From assembly GCA_903831085.1 (NCBI GenBank), contig CAIKWE010000031.1:1-64000 (forward strand): a stretch of 64,000 nt of DNA, given 5' to 3'. The position numbers and the translations under genes are program-made. The stretch is from an uncultured Verrucomicrobiota bacterium (GTDB lineage: Bacteria > Verrucomicrobiota > Kiritimatiellia > Kiritimatiellales > Tichowtungiaceae). Below the pieces are notes generated by a model. It saw only the letters and a list, made by a program, of their open reading frames with translations. It did not search any database and was not told the origin of the DNA. This document shows, piece by piece, positions 47,310 to 56,573 of this stretch; the first letter of the stretch is position 1, and the number at the start of each line of letters is the position of its first letter.

Positions 47310-47684
47310 ATGCCTCGTATTCTGGTCGTAGACGATTCTCCGCCTTGTCTGATGCTGCTCTCCAAACTTCTCGCCGGACTGGGGCACGAGGTCGCCACGG
47401 CCAAAAACGGTAAAGAAGCGCTCGAGGTTCTTCAGGCCGGGCCGTTCGATCTGCTGGTCTCGGATCTGAACATGGAGCCCATTAACGGGATGGAGCTGCT
47501 GCGCGCGGTCAAGGTCTCCTGCGTAAAAATGGAAGTCATCCTGGTCACTGCCTATGCGTCGCTTTACAGCACCGACGAGGCTAAAAAATGCGGAGCTTTC
47601 GCCTATATCACCAAACCTTTCAAAACCGCTATGCTGTTCGAGACGGTGCATCGAGCGCTTGAGCGCTCCGGCGCCACGGCATGA
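47310..47684 (+). CDS. Stand-alone response regulator receiver protein (3 of 3)
   Basis: MPRILVVDDSPPCLMLLSKLL..DLLVSDLNM..ILVTAY..YITKPFKTAMLFETV. Confidence 0.9.
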   Translation: MPRILVVDDSPPCLMLLSKLLAGLGHEVATAKNGKEALEVLQAGPFDLLVSDLNMEPINGMELLRAVKVSCVKMEVILVTAYASLYSTDEAKKCGAFAYITKPFKTAMLFETVHRALERSGATA

Positions 47685-47822
47685 AATACAGGCCCGGCGC
47701 GGCTTCTTCTGTCCGGTTTCTGTCCGCGGTTAGATTCTCTTTTTTCCGTGTAAATCCGTGTGTTCCGTGATTAACTGCCTGCCCTTTAAACCGATAACTG
47801 CTAACGGATAACCGGTAACTTT

Positions 47823-50800
47823 ATGATTAATGCTGTTTTGAAGAAAATTTTCGGGTCGAAGAACGAGCGCGACATTAAGAAGATGCTGCCGCTGGTTCAG
47901 CGGATCAACGCGCTGGAAATCGAGTATCAAAGGCTCTCCGACGATCAGCTCAAAGCCAAGACCGCCGAGTTCAGGGAACGCTTCGCGCAGGGCGCGCCGC
48001 TGGACGAACTTCTTCCCGAGGCTTTCGCGACCGTGAAGAACGCCTGCCGCCGGCTGTGCGGCTCCATCGTTCACGTCTGCGGGCACGATATGGAATGGGA
48101 CATGGTGCCGTTCGATGTGCAGCTGATCGGCGGCATCTCGCTCCATCAGGGCCGCATCGCGGAAATGGCGACCGGCGAAGGCAAAACGCTGGTGGCGACG
48201 ATGCCGGTTTACCTGAACGCGCTGGCGGGCCGCGGCGTTCATGTGGTGACAACCAACGACTTTCTGGCCGAGCGCGACTCGACCTGGATGGGCTATGTCT
48301 ATCAATACCTCGGCCTGACAGTCGGCTGTCTGAAAGGTCAGATGCCGCCGCCGGAGCGCCGCGCGCAGTATGACTGCGATATCACCTACGGCACGAACAG
48401 TGAGTTCGGCTTCGACTATCTGCGCGACAATATGGCGATGCGCCCCGAGGATATGGTGCAGCAGCGCGGCCACGCCTACGCCATCATCGACGAAATCGAC
48501 TCGATCCTGATCGACGAGGCCCGCACGCCGCTGATTATTTCCGGCCCCGCGCCCTACTCCGCGGACGAGCAGTACCGCGCGCTGAACGGCACCGTGCAGC
48601 GGCTCGTCCGCCGTCAGCAGGAACTCTGTTCGAAGATGATCAGCGAGGCGCAGGAGCTTCTCGAAAAAGGCGATACCGATGCCGCCCAGCGCAAGCTTTA
48701 TCAAGTGAATCAGGGCATGCCGAAGAATAAGCAACTGGCGAAAATGATCGAAGAGCCGGCGACCCGCCGCCTGCTGGAGCAGGTGAACAACATGATGATC
48801 ACCGACTCTTACAAAGCAGAGGCGCGCGCCCTTCGTGAGGAAATGTTTTTCGCGGTGGACGAAAAAGGCCACGACGCCAGTCTGTCGGACAAAGGTTGCG
48901 AAACGCTGAGCCCCGAGGATCCGGAATCGTTCCTGATGCCTGATCTGGCAACCGCGCTGTCCGAGCTCGAAGGCCGCGTCGGTCTCGCCCCGCAGGAAAA
49001 ACTGGTGATCCGCCAGAAGCTGCAGGACGAGTTCGCGACCCGCAGCGAACGCATCCACGCCGTGAACCAGCTGATCCGCGCTTACTGCATCTATGAAAAA
49101 GATGTCGAGTATGTCGTGCAGAATAACCAGGTGATTATCGTGGATACATTCACCGGCCGTCTGATGGACGGCCGCCGCTGGAGCGACGGTCTCCACCAGG
49201 CCGTCGAAGCCAAGGAGGGCGTGAAGATCGAGCGCGAAACGCAGACGCTGGCGACGATCACGATTCAGAATTATTTCCGCATGTACGATAAACTCTCCGG
49301 CATGACCGGCACCGCCGAAACCGAGGCGAGCGAGTTCCACGAAATCTACAAGCTCGATGTGGTGGTGATTCCCACCAACCGCCCGATCCGCCGCGTGGAC
49401 ATTAACGACCAGATTTATAAGACCAAACGCGAGAAGTACACCGCGGTGATCGAGCAGATCAAAGACTGCCACAAAAAGAAACAGCCGGTGCTCGTCGGCA
49501 CCGCCACGGTTGAAACCTCCGAGGTGATCAGCCGGATGCTCGACCGCCAGGGCATTCCGCATAATGTGCTCAACGCCAAAAACCACGCGCGCGAAGCGGA
49601 GATCGTCTCGCTGGCCGGTCAGCCCGGCGCGATCACCATCGCCACCAACATGGCGGGCCGCGGTACCGACATTAAGCTCGGCAAAGATGTGGTCTGGCTG
49701 AGCCGCGATCAGATTATGGACAAGTCCCTTTCGCTCAGCACCGCGCCGTCGGGCGAAAGTGAGCCGTTGAAAAAACTGCTGATGGAAAAACCGTGCGGGC
49801 TTTATGTGATCGGTTCTGAACGCCATGAGTCCCGCCGCATCGACCGCCAGCTGCGCGGACGTTGCGCCCGCCAGGGCGACCCCGGCCTTTCGCGGTTGTA
49901 TGTTTCGCTCGAAGACGACCTGATGCGCCTGTTCGGTTCGGACCGCATCGCGAGCATCATGGAAAAGCTCGGCATCGAGGAAGGCGAGGTGCTCGAGCAT
50001 CCGTGGCTGAATAAATCCATCGAGAAAGCGCAGGAGCGCGTCGAGCAGATGAATTTCGGCATCCGTAAGAACACTCTGAAGTACGACGACGTGATGAACC
50101 AGCAGCGCGAAGTGATCTACGGCTTCCGCCAGACCGTTCTGCGCAGTCAGGATCCGCGCGAACAGCTTTACGACATCATCACCGACATCATCGAGCAAAA
50201 CGCCGAAGCGCCCGCCGAGGAATTTCTGGCCTGGGCCAACATGACCTTCCCCGTCGGCCTGCGCGCCGAAGATATTCCGGAAGAACCGGAAGCGCGGGTC
50301 GAACTGCTCTTCGGGCGCGTCAAAGAAGCCTATGAGCTGAAAGTGACGCATGAAACCCCGGAACGGGTCAAAGGCCTTGAGCAGATGATCATCCTGCAGT
50401 CGGTGGACGAACACTGGCAGGAATATCTGCGCAACATGGACAGCCTGCGTGAGGGCATCGGTCTGCGCGCTTACGGGCAGCGCGATCCGCTGGTTGAATA
50501 CAAGCGCGAAGCGTTCAATCTCTTCGGCGACTTGATGGATGTCATTAAAAATGAAATTTCGCAGAACATCTTCCGCACCGGCTCCTCCATGGAGGCGCTG
50601 CAGAGCTTCTGGCAGTCGCTCAACAAAATGATGGTGAGCAACCGCGCGCAGCAGGATCAGGCCTCAGCGATGGCGCTTGCGAAACAATCCGCCTCACAGC
50701 CCGGTCACGGCGCACCGCCCGGCGCTGAGCCGGCGCAACAGCCGATTCGGCGTATCGGTCCTGACGTCGGTCGTAATGATCCCTGCCCGTGCGGAAGCGG

Positions 50801-50831
50801 CAAAAAATACAAGAAGTGCTGCGGACAGTAG
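47823..50831 (+). CDS. secA: Preprotein translocase subunit SecA
   Basis: [60 protein letters not shown]-terminal [19 protein letters not shown]. Confidence 0.97.
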   Translation: MINAVLKKIFGSKNERDIKKMLPLVQRINALEIEYQRLSDDQLKAKTAEFRERFAQGAPLDELLPEAFATVKNACRRLCGSIVHVCGHDMEWDMVPFDVQLIGGISLHQGRIAEMATGEGKTLVATMPVYLNALAGRGVHVVTTNDFLAERDSTWMGYVYQYLGLTVGCLKGQMPPPERRAQYDCDITYGTNSEFGFDYLRDNMAMRPEDMVQQRGHAYAIIDEIDSILIDEARTPLIISGPAPYSADEQYRALNGTVQRLVRRQQELCSKMISEAQELLEKGDTDAAQRKLYQVNQGMPKNKQLAKMIEEPATRRLLEQVNNMMITDSYKAEARALREEMFFAVDEKGHDASLSDKGCETLSPEDPESFLMPDLATALSELEGRVGLAPQEKLVIRQKLQDEFATRSERIHAVNQLIRAYCIYEKDVEYVVQNNQVIIVDTFTGRLMDGRRWSDGLHQAVEAKEGVKIERETQTLATITIQNYFRMYDKLSGMTGTAETEASEFHEIYKLDVVVIPTNRPIRRVDINDQIYKTKREKYTAVIEQIKDCHKKKQPVLVGTATVETSEVISRMLDRQGIPHNVLNAKNHAREAEIVSLAGQPGAITIATNMAGRGTDIKLGKDVVWLSRDQIMDKSLSLSTAPSGESEPLKKLLMEKPCGLYVIGSERHESRRIDRQLRGRCARQGDPGLSRLYVSLEDDLMRLFGSDRIASIMEKLGIEEGEVLEHPWLNKSIEKAQERVEQMNFGIRKNTLKYDDVMNQQREVIYGFRQTVLRSQDPREQLYDIITDIIEQNAEAPAEEFLAWANMTFPVGLRAEDIPEEPEARVELLFGRVKEAYELKVTHETPERVKGLEQMIILQSVDEHWQEYLRNMDSLREGIGLRAYGQRDPLVEYKREAFNLFGDLMDVIKNEISQNIFRTGSSMEALQSFWQSLNKMMVSNRAQQDQASAMALAKQSASQPGHGAPPGAEPAQQPIRRIGPDVGRNDPCPCGSGKKYKKCCGQ

Positions 50832-50847
50832 CCGGCGGAGGATCCTT

Positions 50848-52173
50848 CTACGGCTGATTCACGCCGGAAGCCGATTGAAGTCCCGCGGCCACTTCCGGAA
50901 GGATGCCTTTCCGGACATAGATCGGATCGATCAGCGTGCGCAGGGTTTTCAATTTCGCGGCGAAGCTCAGCGAGCCGGCGATACAGCAGAGTCCCGCGGC
51001 GATGACGGTCATTGGCGCGCCGATGACATGAACCAGCGCGCCAGCCAGCAGACAGCCGAGCGGAACAGTGCCCATGAACGCCATGGAATAAAAACTCATC
51101 ACACGGCCGCGTTTGTCGTCATCCACGATGAGTTGAAGCAGCGTGTTGGTCGCGGCCATTTGCATAACCATGCCGCCGCCGACTACCGGCATCACCGCCA
51201 CCGTCAGCCAGAGCGAGGAGGAAAGCCCCAGCCCGAACAGGCCGAGGCCGAAAACCGCCGGCGACCATGCGATCAATGTGTCGAGTCCGCGGACACTGCG
51301 TCGCATGGCAAGAAACATGGCGCCCGACATCGCGCCGAGACCCACCGCCGAGGCCAGTAACCCCTGTGTGCGCGCTCCGCCGTGTAGAATCTGGTCCGCG
51401 AAAATCGGCAGCAACTGACCAAATGACGCGCCGGTCAGGCTGACCAGCGCCACCAGCAACAGCAGCGCGCGGATCGGCGGGAACCCGAACGCATACACGA
51501 ACCCTTCTTTCAGATGCTGGAAAACCGCCTTGTCCGACGAGGCGCGTAGATGCGGCGGCACTTTCATCATCAGAAGCGTCACAACGCCCGGAACAAAGGT
51601 AAGCCCGTTAAGTAAAAAACAGAGCCCCTCGCCGGCCGCCGCGATGGTCACCCCCGCGATCATCGGCCCCAGCATGCGCGCGCCGTTCACCATGGATGAG
51701 TTCAGCGCGATCGCACCGGCCAGATCCTCCCTCCGGTCCACCATCTGGACGAGGAAGGCCTGCCGCGCCGGCAGAGCCAGCGCGTCGATAAATCCAAGCA
51801 GAAGCGACAGCGCGATAACATGCCAGGCCGTGATGTGCCCGGAAAACATCAGCGCCGCCAAAGCCAGCGCCTGAATCATGGAAAGAACCTGCGTGAGAAT
51901 CACCAATTGATAGCGGCTCCAGCGGTCCACCAGAACGCCAGCCAGCGGCGCCATGAAAAACGCGGGAATCCGGCTGGCGAAGCCGGCCAGTCCGAGCAGA
52001 ACCGCGTTGTGCTCCAGTCTCCAGACGAGCCACGCCACAGCCGTCATCTGCATCCAGGAGCCGGGCAGCGAAATGCACTGGCCTATGAAATACAGACGGA
52101 AATTGCGGTAGTGCAGCGCGCGGAACATCAGCTGCAGCCGCGACATTTCGGCGGGGTTATTGTTTTTTTTCAT
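50848..52173 (-). CDS. MFS transporter
   Basis: FIGQCISLPGSWMQMTAVAWLVWRLEHNAVLLGLAGFASRIPAFFMAPLAGVLVDRWSRYQLVI, 10-12 transmembrane segments. Confidence 0.88.
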   Translation of the reverse strand: MKKNNNPAEMSRLQLMFRALHYRNFRLYFIGQCISLPGSWMQMTAVAWLVWRLEHNAVLLGLAGFASRIPAFFMAPLAGVLVDRWSRYQLVILTQVLSMIQALALAALMFSGHITAWHVIALSLLLGFIDALALPARQAFLVQMVDRREDLAGAIALNSSMVNGARMLGPMIAGVTIAAAGEGLCFLLNGLTFVPGVVTLLMMKVPPHLRASSDKAVFQHLKEGFVYAFGFPPIRALLLLVALVSLTGASFGQLLPIFADQILHGGARTQGLLASAVGLGAMSGAMFLAMRRSVRGLDTLIAWSPAVFGLGLFGLGLSSSLWLTVAVMPVVGGGMVMQMAATNTLLQLIVDDDKRGRVMSFYSMAFMGTVPLGCLLAGALVHVIGAPMTVIAAGLCCIAGSLSFAAKLKTLRTLIDPIYVRKGILPEVAAGLQSASGVNQP

Positions 52174-52177
52174 CTTT

Positions 52178-55100
52178 TTACAACGACAGCAGTTCCTGAA
52201 CATCGTTCCAGTTGAGCGCCTGCATGAACGCCCCCTCTTTTTCGAGCGTGGCGTTGATGACGCCCTGTTTGCGCTGCTGCATCTGCAAAACTTTTTCTTC
52301 GACCGTGTCTTTGGTGATGAGCTTGACGCTGTAAACGGTGTTTTTCTGCCCGATACGGTGGGCGCGGTCGGTCGCCTGATCTTCCACCGCCGGATTCCAC
52401 CACGGGTCGTAGTGGATCACCATGTCGGCACCGGTCAGGTTGAGTCCGCTTCCGCCCGCTTTGAGGCTGATGAGGAAAACCGGTATGGAGCGGTCGGTGT
52501 TGAACTCTCTCACCATCGCCTGCCGGTTTTTCGTGGCGCCGTCGAGATAGCAGTATTTCAGTTCCCGTGCTTCGAGCTCCCGCCGCAGAATAGCGAGCAT
52601 CGAGGTGAACTGGCTGAAGACGAGAATGCGGTGGCGCGCGTCGAGCGCTTCATCGACCAGTTCGAAAAAGAGTTCCATTTTAGCGGACGGGAATTCGCTC
52701 TTGAGGTTCGGCAGTTTGAGCAGGTCGAGATGACAGCAGGTCTGACGCAGGCGAAGCAGTGTTTTGAATATCTGCATGCGTGAACGGTTGAAGCCCTGCG
52801 CCTCGACCATATCCGCGATTTTCCGTTTCGAGCTTTCCAGCAGCTCTTTGTAAACCATGTATTGGTCTTTGCTGAGCGAGCTGTGCGCGACACGCTGAAT
52901 TTTTTCTGGCAGATCTTTGGCCACTTCGCGTTTGAGGCGGCGCAACAGGAATGGATGCAGTTTGCGGCGCAGCTTCATCTGCGCCAGCTCGCCGTCGGGC
53001 CCGCCGCGGCTGATCGGCTGTTCGTAGTGCTCACGAAACGCTTTGTGGTTGCTGAGATAGCCCGGCATCAGAAAGTCCATGATCGACCAGAGATCCGCGA
53101 CGCTGTTTTCGATCGGCGTGCCGGTGAGCACGAGCTTGTGCTGCGCGCGGATTTTTTTAGCAGCGACGGCGTTTTGCGTCGAACGATTTTTAATGTGCTG
53201 CGCCTCGTCAAGCACGGCAATGGCGAATTCGTATTCCAGATATTTTTCGATGTCGCGGCGCAGCAACGCGTAGGAAGTGATGATCAGATCGCTTTCGCCG
53301 ACTTTTTCCCAATGCTCATGGCGATCCACTCCGTGCAGTTTTAAAACGCGCAGGCCGGGCGTGAACCTTTCAGCCTCCTCGGCCCAGTTATCGACCAGGC
53401 TGGTCGGACAGACGATAAGCGACGGCTTGCCGCGAGCTTTTTCGTTCCGCCGCTCCAGTTGAAGCCAGACGAGAGCCTGCAGGGTTTTTCCCAGCCCCAT
53501 TTCGTCGGCGAGAATTCCGCAGAAGCCGCTTTGTTCGAGGTAGCGCAGCCAATAAACGCCGTCCTTCTGGTAGGAGCGCAGGGTTTCTTCAAGTTTCGCG
53601 CCGATCGGTTCCGGCTCGATTTTCGCATCACGGTTCTGCTTCTTCGCCTTATTAAGCCAGTCGGGCGACGCTTCAACGTCCACGCCGTCGAGCGAATGAA
53701 GCGATGACTGAACGTAGGCGGCGTAAATGTCGTTCATGCGAAAGGTTCCCGCCGCGCCGCCCGCGCCGAAAGCGCAGTCGCTGAAAACCTCGCGCGCGGT
53801 TTCAATGGCGTCGATGTCGAGCAGGATGGTGCGCCCGTCCTTTTCGACGAACGCCTCGCCCATGTTCAGCGCGCGCTGGATTTCGCTTTCGCTCAGGCTC
53901 TGCCCGGCGCTGTTTTCGTAGGCGTAGCCGACATCAAAAAATCCGCCGCCGGGCGCTTCGTTGATGCGGATGACCGGCGTGGTGAATTCCGCCTCTTCCA
54001 TAAACGGCGCGACGCGCCCTTCCAGTTCGACGCGCCAGCCGAAGCGGCGCAGGCGCGGAATGGCGCCGCCGAGAAAGTTCAGCACCTCGCGCTGGCCGAC
54101 GATGGAGGTGAGCAGGTCGCCGCGGTGTCCGCGCAGTCCGGTCGGCGCGAGTTTTTCCAGCGCCTGCTTTTCGGCTTCCGGATTGCGCACGCGGTATTCC
54201 AGAATGTCCTCGGACGAAGGAATGGCGAACCCGCCCGCGGCTTCCTCGCGGCATGCAACGAGAATGGTGTCGCCGTACTCGGCGTAAAGTTTCGCGGCGA
54301 GCGAGGCGCGGCTGCCGCTGACAACCAGACGGAAATGCGGTTCGGCCGGTGCCAGCGTGAAGAGGTCGGCCGAAACATCCGTGTCCACATGGATGAGGTT
54401 TCCAAGGGTTGGAAGTTCCTGATTGAGGAAGTGCGGCACGGCGGGACGCAGAATGCGCGTGGGCTGATGGTAGATGCTCCGCAGCGGCGCGGGCAGCAGC
54501 TCGTCCAGTTTGCGGAATGTGTTGCGCGCAAAGGCCCAGCCTTCGCGCGGGCCGATGATGAACAGAGGCGCTCCGTTGCGTCCCGGCAGTTCGGCGTGCA
54601 TGGAGAGGTTGATTTCGCCGCTCGCTTCGTCGAGTTCGATGTGCAGGCGAGTGCCGATGGTTTCCGGCAGAACCGCGAGCGGAGCCTCCTCTCCGTCTTC
54701 ATAGAGCGGTTTGTTGACGCAAAGTTGGAGCAGATTGATGAAGTCGGCCTCGCCGGCGACCAGCCGACCGCGGGCAGGTCCTTCGCAGATATCTTCGAGC
54801 ACGAACAGCAGGTTTTCATCGCGCGGCGTGAATGAAAGCGGAAGATCGGATGGAACATCGTTGAGTGGAATATTCCGTCCGTTGTAACAGGCAAAACAGC
54901 GCATCGGAAAGCGTCCGCCGCGCGCCTGTTCGCGCCAGTTCTGTTCGAGCACGATCCGCAGAACGGCGGAGGTTCCCTTGGGGTGTCCGGCCGGAACGCG
55001 GGCAATGTATTTGGATTCGTCGAGGTGGCGGATGCGCTCGGCGCGTTTTTTTTCTTTGTTCGCTTTTTCCTGCCGCTGCGGATCGCTGTACTGTTTGATC

Positions 55101-55369
55101 GCTTCGAGCCCTAAAGCGACCAGATGGCTGCATATGAGACCGCGCTCCTGATTGTCGCGGCACGGGCAGTGGTTGTCGACCAGGCCGTCCGGGAGGATTT
55201 CAAATTTCGTGCGCATCCCGCGGATGCCGACGGCCAGTTCGCCGGAGATCATCGGATGGTCGTATTCGACTTTTTCGACCAGTCCCCGCTCGAACAGCAG
55301 TTTCCCGTCGCGGAAAGATTTCCAGCCGGCCCAGTCCTGCAGAATTTTCTGTGTAAACGGTAATGCCAT
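52178..55369 (-). CDS. SNF2-family DNA/RNA helicase with SWIM zinc finger
   Basis: CRDNQERGLICSHLVALGLEAI (SWIM); GILADEMGLGKTLQALVWLQ, VLDEAQHIKNRSTQNA, YLDGATKNRQAMVREFN, LKAGGSGLNLTGADMVIHYDPWWNPAVEDQATDRAHRIGQ. Confidence 0.95.
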   Translation of the reverse strand: MALPFTQKILQDWAGWKSFRDGKLLFERGLVEKVEYDHPMISGELAVGIRGMRTKFEILPDGLVDNHCPCRDNQERGLICSHLVALGLEAIKQYSDPQRQEKANKEKKRAERIRHLDESKYIARVPAGHPKGTSAVLRIVLEQNWREQARGGRFPMRCFACYNGRNIPLNDVPSDLPLSFTPRDENLLFVLEDICEGPARGRLVAGEADFINLLQLCVNKPLYEDGEEAPLAVLPETIGTRLHIELDEASGEINLSMHAELPGRNGAPLFIIGPREGWAFARNTFRKLDELLPAPLRSIYHQPTRILRPAVPHFLNQELPTLGNLIHVDTDVSADLFTLAPAEPHFRLVVSGSRASLAAKLYAEYGDTILVACREEAAGGFAIPSSEDILEYRVRNPEAEKQALEKLAPTGLRGHRGDLLTSIVGQREVLNFLGGAIPRLRRFGWRVELEGRVAPFMEEAEFTTPVIRINEAPGGGFFDVGYAYENSAGQSLSESEIQRALNMGEAFVEKDGRTILLDIDAIETAREVFSDCAFGAGGAAGTFRMNDIYAAYVQSSLHSLDGVDVEASPDWLNKAKKQNRDAKIEPEPIGAKLEETLRSYQKDGVYWLRYLEQSGFCGILADEMGLGKTLQALVWLQLERRNEKARGKPSLIVCPTSLVDNWAEEAERFTPGLRVLKLHGVDRHEHWEKVGESDLIITSYALLRRDIEKYLEYEFAIAVLDEAQHIKNRSTQNAVAAKKIRAQHKLVLTGTPIENSVADLWSIMDFLMPGYLSNHKAFREHYEQPISRGGPDGELAQMKLRRKLHPFLLRRLKREVAKDLPEKIQRVAHSSLSKDQYMVYKELLESSKRKIADMVEAQGFNRSRMQIFKTLLRLRQTCCHLDLLKLPNLKSEFPSAKMELFFELVDEALDARHRILVFSQFTSMLAILRRELEARELKYCYLDGATKNRQAMVREFNTDRSIPVFLISLKAGGSGLNLTGADMVIHYDPWWNPAVEDQATDRAHRIGQKNTVYSVKLITKDTVEEKVLQMQQRKQGVINATLEKEGAFMQALNWNDVQELLSL

Positions 55370-55377
55370 TGCCCCAT

Positions 55378-55423
55378 TTCCAATCATTGGAAAAATGTGA
55401 TCCATTCTTTCCAAATGCAGGAA
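55378..55423. repeat. Pair of palindromes, 31 bp apart, upstream of the SNF2 helicase start
   Basis: 55378 TTCCAATCATTGGAA; 55409 TTCCAAATGCAGGAA. Confidence 0.85.
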
Positions 55424-55456
55424 AATAGCGAGTCGAAATTTCCACTGCCTGGGAAA

Positions 55457-56569
55457 TTATTCGAAGGAAAAGCGATGCTGTGTGAGGTTCTGTTCGTCGC
55501 GCATGACGAGGAGCTGCTTCTGGAGAACCGGGTCTACGGGAACGCCTTTGTCTTTGCGTTCGAGCCACGTGAGGTGCTCTTTTTCGCCGCAGGTGTAGAT
55601 GCGTTCGGCGCCCGGCGCTTTTTCGGAGGCGCGCAGTTCGCGCAGAATATCACCGGCGGTTTTTTTGAAGGCGGCAAGGTCGCAGAAGTGTTCGATATCA
55701 ATGGCCATGAAAAAGTGGCCGATTCCGTAGGGCTGCGGTTTGCCGTTTTCATCAAGCCCGCTGAGCTGTTTCAGGAAAGCTCCCTGCTGGAGCGTTGCGG
55801 AAAGCAGTTCGACGACGGTGGCGAAGCCGTAGCCTTTGTAGCCGCCACCTTCTTCGCCGATGCCGCCAAGCGGGGTGAGCGCGGCTTCGCCGCTGACGAG
55901 ATCCTTGAGAATCTGCGCCGAATCCGTTTTGGTTTTTCCGTCGCGGCCGATGACAAGCCCAGGCGGGCAGTCGCGCCCCTCGCGTTCGTACTGCTCGATC
56001 TTCCCGCGCTGAGTGATCGAGGTGGCGTAGTCGTTGGTGAAGGGAAAATCCTCATCAGTCGGAATGCCGAAGACCAGCGGGTTGGTGCCGAGCATGTTTT
56101 CGACGCCGAAGGTGGGGGCGATGGAGGGGCGCGCGTTGGTTCCGGTCAGTCCGATCATGCCAGCGCGACAGGCCATCATGGGATAATAAGCCGCGAAGCC
56201 GTAATGGGTGGAATTGCGGGCGACCACCATGCCGAGGCCGTAGGTGCGCGCTTTTTCGATGGCCATTTCCATGCAACGTTTGCCGATGACCATGCCCATG
56301 CCGTGGTGACCGTCGACAACGACTGTGGCTGCTATGTCTCGAACGATTTCAAACTGCGTAACAGGCTGCTGGATTTTATCTTTCACGATGCGGTCGTAGT
56401 AGATGGGTTTGAGGCGGCCGACGCCGTGGGAGTCGATTCCGCGTTTGTCGGAGGTGATCAGCACGTCGGCGCAGACGCGGGCGTCTTTTTCCGGAACGCC
56501 AAGGGCTTTGAAAACATCCGCCATGAAGGCTTCCAGCCGATCGAAGGGTATCCATTTCGTTTGCGGCAT
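55457..56569 (-). CDS. Malate/L-lactate/ureidoglycolate dehydrogenase family (Ldh type-2)
   Basis: VCADVLITSDKRGIDSHGVGRL, VVVDGHHGMGMVIGKRCMEMAIEKA, GMVVARNSTHYGFAAYY. Confidence 0.9.
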   Translation of the reverse strand: MPQTKWIPFDRLEAFMADVFKALGVPEKDARVCADVLITSDKRGIDSHGVGRLKPIYYDRIVKDKIQQPVTQFEIVRDIAATVVVDGHHGMGMVIGKRCMEMAIEKARTYGLGMVVARNSTHYGFAAYYPMMACRAGMIGLTGTNARPSIAPTFGVENMLGTNPLVFGIPTDEDFPFTNDYATSITQRGKIEQYEREGRDCPPGLVIGRDGKTKTDSAQILKDLVSGEAALTPLGGIGEEGGGYKGYGFATVVELLSATLQQGAFLKQLSGLDENGKPQPYGIGHFFMAIDIEHFCDLAAFKKTAGDILRELRASEKAPGAERIYTCGEKEHLTWLERKDKGVPVDPVLQKQLLVMRDEQNLTQHRFSFE

Positions 56570-56573
56570 GCGT

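Noticed and set aside
47730-50414. 894-aa minus-strand ORF opposite secA
   Set aside because: Fully antisense to unambiguous secA; long shadow ORF from GC-rich codon bias, with His/Val/Asp-rich low-information translation.
8940-55423. Palindromes as Rho-independent terminators or classic REP/BIME elements
   Set aside because: 6-bp arms with an AT-rich sequence and 3-nt centre make weak hairpins, most copies lie within coding sequence, and spacing is phased; inconsistent with either class.
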